Shown piece after piece: positions 8,854-15,106 of a stretch of DNA of 64,000 bases. Numbering within the stretch: position 1 is the stretch's first letter; the number at the start of each line of letters is the position of its first letter. The notes under the pieces are model-generated. The model did no database searches. It saw only the letters and a program-made list of their open reading frames with translations, and had not been told where the DNA came from. This DNA comes from JALYXV01 sp963733505 (GTDB lineage: Bacteria > Actinomycetota > Acidimicrobiia > Acidimicrobiales > Palsa-688): NCBI GenBank assembly GCA_963733505.1, contig CAVTDW010000028.1, positions 186,001 to 250,000 on the forward strand, written 5' to 3'. The position numbers and the translations under genes are program-made.

Positions 8854-9759
8854 ATGGCCGTCATCTCGGAGCTGTTCGACGTCGACGCCTGGCGCCCGGT
8901 AGAGGGGTTCGACTTCCAGGACATCACGTACCACCGGGCGTTGTCGCAGCCGACCGTTCGGGTGGCGTTCAACCGGCCCGAGGTTCGCAACGCCTTCCGG
9001 CCGCAGACCGTCGACGAGCTGTACCGGGCCCTCGACCACGCCCGCATGACACCCGACGTGGGGTGCGTGCTCCTGACGGGCAACGGGCCGTCGCCCCGCG
9101 ACGGCGGATGGGCGTTCTGCTCCGGCGGCGATCAGCGCATACGGGGCCGCGACGGCTACCGCTACGCCGAGGGTGAGACGGCCGTGACGATCGACCCTGG
9201 TCGCACCGGTCGTCTGCACATCCTCGAGGTGCAGCGGCTCATCCGCTTCATGCCCAAGGTGGTCGTCTGCGTCGTTCCGGGCTGGGCGGTCGGCGGTGGC
9301 CACAGCCTGCACGTGGTGTGCGACCTCACCCTGGCCAGCGCCGAGCAGGCCAAGTTCAAGCAGACCGACGCGGACGTGGCCAGCTTCGACGGCGGCTTTG
9401 GCTCGGCCTATCTGGCCCGCCAGGTCGGCCAGAAGCGGGCCCGGGAGATCTTCTTTCTCGGCCTGACCTACAGCGCCGCCGAGGCGTACCAGATGGGGAT
9501 GGTCAACGCCGTGGTGCCCCACGCCGACTTGGAGAAGGTGGCGCTCGACTGGGGTCGCCTGATCAACGGGAAGAGCCCGACCTCGCAGCGGATGCTGAAG
9601 TTCGCCTTCAACCTGATCGACGACGGCCTCGTCGGCCAGCAGCTCTTCGCCGGGGAGGCGACCCGCCTGGCGTACATGACCGACGAGGCGGCGGAGGGAC
9701 GCGACGCCTTCCTCGAGAAGCGGCCGCCGGATTGGTCGACGTATCCCTGGCACTTCTGA
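8854..9759 (+). CDS. menB: 1,4-dihydroxy-2-naphthoyl-CoA synthase
   Basis: Ring-closing crotonase-family enzyme of menaquinone biosynthesis, turning o-succinylbenzoyl-CoA into DHNA-CoA. Diagnostic motifs are RPEVRNAFRPQTVDEL, AFCSGGDQ (oxyanion region, about residues 87-94), GWAVGGGHSLH and SFDGGFGSAYLARQVG. The 301-residue length is normal for actinobacterial MenB. No other men gene is in the window. No Shine-Dalgarno is visible; GACATT lies six bases before ATG 8854. Confidence 0.95.
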   Translation: MAVISELFDVDAWRPVEGFDFQDITYHRALSQPTVRVAFNRPEVRNAFRPQTVDELYRALDHARMTPDVGCVLLTGNGPSPRDGGWAFCSGGDQRIRGRDGYRYAEGETAVTIDPGRTGRLHILEVQRLIRFMPKVVVCVVPGWAVGGGHSLHVVCDLTLASAEQAKFKQTDADVASFDGGFGSAYLARQVGQKRAREIFFLGLTYSAAEAYQMGMVNAVVPHADLEKVALDWGRLINGKSPTSQRMLKFAFNLIDDGLVGQQLFAGEATRLAYMTDEAAEGRDAFLEKRPPDWSTYPWHF

Positions 9760-9810
9760 CCCGGCCCTCGGCGAGGCCGAGCTGATCGGGCGGCCACCCC
9801 ATGGTGCAAG

Positions 9811-10746
9811 GTGCCGGTACCTTGGCCTCTGGTGCGCCTCGGCCTGACCCTCCTCGATCCCATCGCTCCGCTGCGCCGGGCGGTCCTGCGCCCGGTCCGG
9901 GCCGCCTTCGGCGTCGACCGCTTCCCGGAGGAGCAGTACACCCTCCCGGTTGGCGATCCCGGGCTCTTCGGTCCCGACAGCGTTACCTGGCGCATCCATG
10001 CCGACGCCGCCATGCTGATCGGCGGGGTCAGCGCCGTCATCCTCCAGACGCTGCATCCCCTGGCCATGGCCGGCGTGGCCGAGCATTCCGAGTGGCGCCA
10101 GCGGCCCTTCCAACGACTGTCGCGGACCTCGTCGTTCGTGACCGCCACGACGTACGGCTCGACACCGGTCGCCGAGGGCATCATCGCGGTGGTGCGGGCG
10201 GTGCACACCCGCGTCGTGGGCTTCGCGCCCGATGGACGGCCGTACCGAGCCGACGATCCGGCGTTGCTGCGCTGGATCCATGTGGCCGAGGTGTCGAGCT
10301 TCTTGAATGCCCACCGGCGCTACAGCTTGCTTCCCGTGGCCCCAGCCGACCAGGACCGGTACTTCGACGAGGTTCGAGTCGTCGCCGAAAAGCTTGGTGC
10401 AACGGACCTGCCACGCAGCCGGACCGAGGTGGCGGCCTACTTCGATTCCGTGCGCCCGGAGTTGGTGGCCGGGAGCCAGGCGCTGGAAACGGTGCAGTAC
10501 CTACGCGTCCCGCCATTTCACGACCGCACGCTGCAGGTCGCCTACCAGGTGATCATGCAGGCCGCCATCGGTCTGCTTCCCGACTGGTCACGCGACCTGC
10601 TCGGGCTCAACGCCGAGCCGCTGCTCGAACTGGCGACCAGTCGCATTGCGGCCAACGCCCTACTCAATGTCATGCGCGTCGCCGGGGGTACCCCGCCTGC
10701 GGTCGCCCAGGCTCGTGCCCGTTGCCGCCCGCTCGTGGTGACCTGA
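9811..10746 (+). CDS. DUF2236 / MpaB-like oxygenase family protein
   Basis: A 311-residue protein of the family that includes the latex-clearing (rubber) oxygenase and MpaB catalytic domain. The conserved block from WRIHADAAMLIGG to LQTLHPLAMAG (residues about 60-95) and HVAEVSSFLNAHRRY near 155 carry the His residues expected to hold haem or metal. The substrate is unknown; these proteins are common in actinobacteria and mostly uncharacterised. The start is GTG 9811, 51 bp after menB; co-transcription with menB is possible. Confidence 0.82.
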   Translation: MPVPWPLVRLGLTLLDPIAPLRRAVLRPVRAAFGVDRFPEEQYTLPVGDPGLFGPDSVTWRIHADAAMLIGGVSAVILQTLHPLAMAGVAEHSEWRQRPFQRLSRTSSFVTATTYGSTPVAEGIIAVVRAVHTRVVGFAPDGRPYRADDPALLRWIHVAEVSSFLNAHRRYSLLPVAPADQDRYFDEVRVVAEKLGATDLPRSRTEVAAYFDSVRPELVAGSQALETVQYLRVPPFHDRTLQVAYQVIMQAAIGLLPDWSRDLLGLNAEPLLELATSRIAANALLNVMRVAGGTPPAVAQARARCRPLVVT

Positions 10747-10781
10747 TCGGCCCACTCGGGGTCGCTCTGGCTTGGCGGCGT

Positions 10782-10825
10782 CGTTCACGTTTCTTTCACG
10801 TTACTTCTATGCCTCGTTGATGCCT
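10782..10825 (+). promoter_or_regulatory. Four tandem 11-bp repeats, likely response-regulator boxes
   Basis: Consecutive 11-base units CGTTCACGTTT, CTTTCACGTTA, CTTCTATGCCT and CGTTGATGCCT lie about 55 bp before the sugar-binding protein gene. Direct repeats with 11-bp period are the usual target layout of OmpR/PhoB-family regulators (Streptomyces PHO boxes also carry GTTCAC). An OmpR-type regulator is encoded 4 kb downstream at 14390-15106, making it the obvious candidate. Confidence 0.55.
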
Positions 10826-10878
10826 GTTTCGTTAGCGTTCCCGCTGTCTTACAGCCAAATGATCAGGGGAGCGAAAGC

Positions 10879-12096
10879 ATGCACCATTCGTTATCACGAG
10901 CGGCTCTCGTAGCCGTCGCGGCCACAACGGTCATCGGGATGGTGGGCTGCAGCAGCAAGTCGACCACCAACACGACGGCGACCACTGCAGCAAGCGGGAC
11001 TTCGACCACGACGGCGACCGCTGTCTCGGCGTCGTCTTTTACCGCTGACTTCTCGGCCATGGCGCAACTGAAGTCCGTGGCGTCCGCGGGCAAGGGCCTC
11101 ATCGGCGTGTTGCTTCCCGATACCACGACCTCGGCTCGTTACGAAACCTTCGACCGGCCGTATCTGATGAAGGCATTCCAGGCGGCCGGGTTGTCGACCA
11201 GCGATATCAAGATCGACAACGCCCAGAACAGCGCGGCCACCATGCAGACGCAGGCGGAGGCCGACATCACCCAAGGGGCGACGGTGCTCCTGATCGACCC
11301 GATCGATTCGGGGAGCGGCGCGGCCATCGAGGCCAATGCCACGTCCAAGGGCGTCAAGGTGGTCGACTACGACCGCTTGGTCAAAGGTGGGGCGTCGGGC
11401 CGAACCTACGTCAGCTTCGACAACGTGAAGGTGGGCCAGCTGATCGGCCAAGGCGAGATCGACTGTATTGCGGCGTGGAATGTGACCAAGCCCAACATCT
11501 TGATCATGGACGGCGACCCCACTGACAACAACGCACTTCTGTTCGCCCAGGGCTACAACGGGGTTCTCAAGTCCAAGTTCGACGACGGCAGCTATGTCAA
11601 GGTCGGCGAGCCCGCGGGCACCTGGACTCCATCGGTTGCCCAGACCACATTCGAGCAGCAGTTCTCGGCCCATCCCAACATCAACGCGGTCGTGACCCCG
11701 AACGACGACAACGCCAATGCCGTGATCGCGGCCCTGCAGAAGAACAGCATCCCGGCCAAGAAGTTCCCGACCACCGGCCAGGACGCGTCGCTGTCGGGCC
11801 TTCAGAACATCTTGAAGGGCTTTCAGTGCGGCACGGTGTACAAGCCGATCTACCTCGAGGCCCAAGGCGCGGCTGCGGTAGCGCTGTACCTCCGGGCGGG
11901 TAAGACCCCGCCGAGCGGCCTGGCCAACGGCACCACGAAAGATGGCAGCACCGACATCTCGTCCGTGCTCCTCACGCCGCAATGGGTGACCGCTTCGAAC
12001 CTGCAGTCCACGGTCATCAAGGACGGCGCCGTGAAGGCGTCCGACCTGTGCGTGGCGGCAGTAGCGAGCGCCTGCACCGCCAACGGCATCAGCTAG
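10879..12096 (+). CDS. Sugar ABC transporter substrate-binding lipoprotein, XylF-like
   Basis: Extracytoplasmic sugar receptor of a CUT2 transporter. Residues 1-24 form a lipoprotein signal with Cys24 in MVGC; a Thr/Ser-rich linker follows to about 60, then a periplasmic-binding type I fold. VVDYDRLV and TYVSFDNVKVGQLIG match the D-xylose-binding protein subfamily, so xylose or a related pentose is the likely ligand. ATG 10879 has a good ribosome site (GGGGAG, 7 bases upstream). A strong hairpin separates it from the ATPase gene of the same operon. Confidence 0.88.
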   Translation: MHHSLSRAALVAVAATTVIGMVGCSSKSTTNTTATTAASGTSTTTATAVSASSFTADFSAMAQLKSVASAGKGLIGVLLPDTTTSARYETFDRPYLMKAFQAAGLSTSDIKIDNAQNSAATMQTQAEADITQGATVLLIDPIDSGSGAAIEANATSKGVKVVDYDRLVKGGASGRTYVSFDNVKVGQLIGQGEIDCIAAWNVTKPNILIMDGDPTDNNALLFAQGYNGVLKSKFDDGSYVKVGEPAGTWTPSVAQTTFEQQFSAHPNINAVVTPNDDNANAVIAALQKNSIPAKKFPTTGQDASLSGLQNILKGFQCGTVYKPIYLEAQGAAAVALYLRAGKTPPSGLANGTTKDGSTDISSVLLTPQWVTASNLQSTVIKDGAVKASDLCVAAVASACTANGIS

Positions 12097-12113
12097 TTCC
12101 CACCAACAGGCGG

Positions 12114-12151
12114 CAGCCGGGCCACACCAAGGGGGCGTTGTGGCCCGGCTG
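12114..12151 (+). terminator. Intercistronic hairpin after the binding-protein gene
   Basis: CAGCCGGGCCAC at 12114-12125 pairs perfectly with GTGGCCCGGCTG at 12140-12151, a 12-bp stem with a 14-nt loop, 17 bp after the stop codon. No T-run follows. Such hairpins behind binding-protein genes commonly act as partial terminators or 3' stabilisers that keep binding protein in excess over ATPase and permease. Confidence 0.65.
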
Positions 12152-12210
12152 TCGCGGACGCAAGATGTTTGACACGCGTGGAGCGCCGCCACGGCGGGAA
12201 GGGAAGCACC

Positions 12211-13056
12211 GTGACCATCGACGTTGTACCGGCGAAGTCCGAACCGGCCAAGCGGCCTGAAGGTGGCCCGCCGGCGGAGGCGGGCGAGCCGTTGCTGAGC
12301 CTGCGAGGGATCAACAAGCACTTCGGAGCGGTACAGGCGCTGACCGAGGTGGATCTCGACATACCGGCGGGCGCGGTGACGGCCCTGGCGGGCGACAACG
12401 GCGCCGGCAAGTCCGTGCTCATCAAGTGCATCGCGGGGATTCACACTCCCGATGGCGGCCAGGTTCTCTGGACGGGCCAGCCGGTCCACATCCGCACACC
12501 TCGCGACGCGTCGGCGCTCGGCATTGAAACCGTCCATCAGGACCTGGCGTTGTGCGACAACCTCGACATCGTCCAGAACATGTTTCTCGGCCGAGAGCGT
12601 GTGAGTCACCTCCTGCTCGAAGAGGAGGACATGGAGAAGTCGGCCAGCGCCACGCTGAAGAGCCTGGCGGTCACCACCGTCCGATCCATCCGCCAGCCGG
12701 TGGCCTCGCTGTCGGGCGGGCAACGACAGTCCGTGGCCATTGCCAAGGCCGTTCTGTGGAACTCCAAGTTGGTCATCATGGACGAACCGACCGCGGCGCT
12801 CGGCGTGGCTCAGACCACCATGGTGCTCGACCTGGTCCGGCGCCTGGCGGACCGGGGTCTCGCCGTGCTCCTCGTGTCGCACAACATGAACGACGTGTTC
12901 CAGGTCGCTGATCGCGTCGCCGTGCTACGCCTCGGACGGATGGTGGCTGTGCGCCCGTCGGCCGACATGGACCGCCAGATCGTCGTCGATCTCATGACCA
13001 CTGGAGTGTCGAGCCGGATGCGGCCGGCGCACGAACCCCAAACAGGCGAGGCCTGA
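12211..13056 (+). CDS. Sugar ABC transporter ATP-binding protein (single-domain, CUT2)
   Basis: ATPase of the xylose-type importer. Walker A GDNGAGKS at residues 61-68, signature LSGGQRQSVAIAK, Walker B LVIMDEPTAALG, and LLVSHNMNDVF as H-loop. At 281 residues it holds one nucleotide-binding domain, unlike the duplicated XylG/RbsA form; single-domain FrcA-like ATPases are the precedent. GTG 12211 is chosen for the purine-rich GGGAAGGGAAG upstream. It ends 1 bp before the permease ATG. Its sequence is closely similar to the N-terminal domain of the kinase fusion at 15-17.8 kb. Confidence 0.9.
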   Translation: MTIDVVPAKSEPAKRPEGGPPAEAGEPLLSLRGINKHFGAVQALTEVDLDIPAGAVTALAGDNGAGKSVLIKCIAGIHTPDGGQVLWTGQPVHIRTPRDASALGIETVHQDLALCDNLDIVQNMFLGRERVSHLLLEEEDMEKSASATLKSLAVTTVRSIRQPVASLSGGQRQSVAIAKAVLWNSKLVIMDEPTAALGVAQTTMVLDLVRRLADRGLAVLLVSHNMNDVFQVADRVAVLRLGRMVAVRPSADMDRQIVVDLMTTGVSSRMRPAHEPQTGEA

Positions 13057-13057
13057 G

Positions 13058-14350
13058 ATGACCGACATCAAAGAACCCACCGAGCGGGCTGACGACCAGA
13101 CGCCGGTCGCATCGGCGGCCGCCGATATGGCAATGGCTCCCGAGCTGGTTGCCACGTCCCTTCCTGACTACCTCCGGGCGACGGTGGCTCGGGTCAAAGG
13201 TGGTGACAGCGGGGTGCTGCCCGTCGTTGGCGGCCTGCTGCTGATCTCCATCCTCTTCCAGTCGCTCAACTCGCATTTCTTGACCGCCGGCAACCTGATC
13301 AACCTCATCGTCCAAGGCGCGGTCTACATGTTGCTCGCCATGGGTGAGGTCTACGCCCTGCTGCTCGGCGAGATCGACCTGTCCATCGGATTCGTCAGCG
13401 GAATCGGCGGCGTGGTCACCGCCGAGCTGGTCAAGCAGTCCAACGGCTGGCCGTGGTGGGCGGCCATCATCGCGGGCCTGTTGGCCTGCGCCGTGATCGG
13501 CGCCGTTCACGGCCTCATCATCACCAAGATCGGCTTGCCGTCGTTCGTCGTCACCCTGGCCGGACTGCTGGGTTGGCAGGGCGTGATGCTGTTGATATTG
13601 GGCAAGGGCGGTTCGCTGCCCATCAACAACAACGTGATCAACGACCTGGCGAGCGGCAACCTCACCGCGACCGCCAGCTGGATCGTGATGCTGCTCATCG
13701 TGGCCGCGTTCGGGTTGCGGACCTGGTTGCGAGAATCGAGGCGTCGCGCCAGTGGTCTGGTCGCCCCCCCGGCCAGCCTGACCATCCTCAAGATCGCGGG
13801 CGCCTTCGTGGCCGGGATCATCGTGGTGCTCATCGCCAACACCAACCGGGGCCGGGGCTTCGTGGTCATCCGCGGTTTGCCGTGGGTGGTGCTGATCGTG
13901 CTCGGCGTGCTGGCCATGTGGACGGTGCTGCTCGGACGGACCAAGTTCGGGCGCTACATGTACGCAATTGGCGGCAACGCCGAGGCCGCCCGCCGGGCCG
14001 GTGTCAACCTGGCCCTCATCCGGACCACCGCCTTCATGCTGGCGTCGTTCACCGCCGGTATCGCGGGGATCATCTACGCCTCGCGCCTGCGGTCGGTGTC
14101 CACCGCGGTCGACGGAGGCCGGCTGGTGCTGTACGCCGTGGCAGCCGCCGTGATCGGCGGGACCAGCCTCTTCGGGGGACGGGGCAAGGCCATGCACGCC
14201 GTGTTGGGCGGCCTCGTCATCGCCGCCATCGACAACGGGATGGGCCTGCAGGGCTACAGCGCCGCGGCGCAGTATGTCGTCACGGCGATGGTGCTCCTGG
14301 CCGCGGTGACCATCGACTCGTTGGCCCGCCGGGGACGCGTCGGGCGCTAG
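13058..14350 (+). CDS. Sugar ABC transporter permease, XylH-like
   Basis: Membrane component of the CUT2 importer. A 50-residue cytoplasmic lead is followed by about ten hydrophobic spans; the MGEVYALLLGEIDLSIGF block (residues about 95-113) and YAIGGNAEAARRAG are conserved in XylH/RbsC permeases. The length of 430 residues matches XylH rather than the shorter RbsC. It starts 1 bp after the ATPase stop and converges on the response regulator gene 39 bp away. Confidence 0.9.
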   Translation: MTDIKEPTERADDQTPVASAAADMAMAPELVATSLPDYLRATVARVKGGDSGVLPVVGGLLLISILFQSLNSHFLTAGNLINLIVQGAVYMLLAMGEVYALLLGEIDLSIGFVSGIGGVVTAELVKQSNGWPWWAAIIAGLLACAVIGAVHGLIITKIGLPSFVVTLAGLLGWQGVMLLILGKGGSLPINNNVINDLASGNLTATASWIVMLLIVAAFGLRTWLRESRRRASGLVAPPASLTILKIAGAFVAGIIVVLIANTNRGRGFVVIRGLPWVVLIVLGVLAMWTVLLGRTKFGRYMYAIGGNAEAARRAGVNLALIRTTAFMLASFTAGIAGIIYASRLRSVSTAVDGGRLVLYAVAAAVIGGTSLFGGRGKAMHAVLGGLVIAAIDNGMGLQGYSAAAQYVVTAMVLLAAVTIDSLARRGRVGR

Positions 14351-14389
14351 TCGACCAGGGTCGGGCCTGCCGCGGGCTGTGGGCTCGGT

Positions 14390-15106
14390 TCAGTCGCTCC
14401 GGTCGGCCGTTCCGGGCATCCGATAGCCCGCTCGGGGCTCGGTGACGATCAACGGTGGACCGTCGGGGTCCTCGAGCTTGGCCCGCAACCGCCGGACGTA
14501 GACGCGGGTGTACTCGGTCTCGGTCTCGTACCCCGGCCCCCATACGTTGCGCAGCAGCACGGCGTGGCTGAGCAGCTTGCCGGGGGCGAGGGCGAGTTCG
14601 CGGAGCAGCGCAAACTCTGTCGGAGTCAGGTGGACCGCCTCGCCGGCCTTGGTGACGAGTTGGGCGTCGAGATCGATGGTGACATTGCCGAATCGCAGCG
14701 GTCCGTGGGCGGCGGCCGCGGGCGCGGCGTTGACCCGGCTGCGGCGCAGGAGGGCGGTGATGCGAGCCAGGAGCTCGTCGACGCCGAAGGGTTTCGTGAG
14801 GTAGTCGTCAGCCCCCAGGTTGAGGGCGCGCACCTTGTCCTGCTCACCTCGCCGGGCCGACACGACGATGATCCCGACCGACGAACCCGCCCGTAGATCG
14901 CGGCACAGGTCGAAACCGTCGATCCCGGGCAGCATGAGATCGAGCAGCACAACCGCCGGATGGCTGTGCCGGACAAGGTCGAGCACGTCGTCACCGCTGC
15001 GAGAAACGATCACGCTGAACCCCCGCACCAGGAGGTTGGACCGGACGAGATCGATGATGTTGCGGTCGTCCTCCACCACCAGGACGAGCGTCGAGTCCGG
15101 CGCCAT
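14390..15106 (-). CDS. OmpR-family response regulator (KdpE-like)
   Basis: DNA-binding response regulator of 238 residues. Receiver domain at 6-120 with acidic pair ED at 12-13, phospho-acceptor Asp56 (in LLDLMLPG) and Lys105 (in YLTKPF); winged-helix output domain at about 135-230 with LTPTEFALLREL and YVRRLRAKLE. It is the partner of the ABC-fused kinase encoded upstream; the kinase reading frame that looks natural would stop just 7 bp before this ATG, which implies coupled translation. Likely target: the 11-bp repeats upstream of the sugar transporter (inference). Confidence 0.92.
   Translation of the reverse strand: MAPDSTLVLVVEDDRNIIDLVRSNLLVRGFSVIVSRSGDDVLDLVRHSHPAVVLLDLMLPGIDGFDLCRDLRAGSSVGIIVVSARRGEQDKVRALNLGADDYLTKPFGVDELLARITALLRRSRVNAAPAAAAHGPLRFGNVTIDLDAQLVTKAGEAVHLTPTEFALLRELALAPGKLLSHAVLLRNVWGPGYETETEYTRVYVRRLRAKLEDPDGPPLIVTEPRAGYRMPGTADRSD

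Noticed and set aside
10894..12882. Very long open frame on the minus strand opposite the sugar transporter
   Set aside because: It runs antisense to two well-supported genes, has Arg/His-rich composition and no recognisable motif; typical of high-GC shadow frames.
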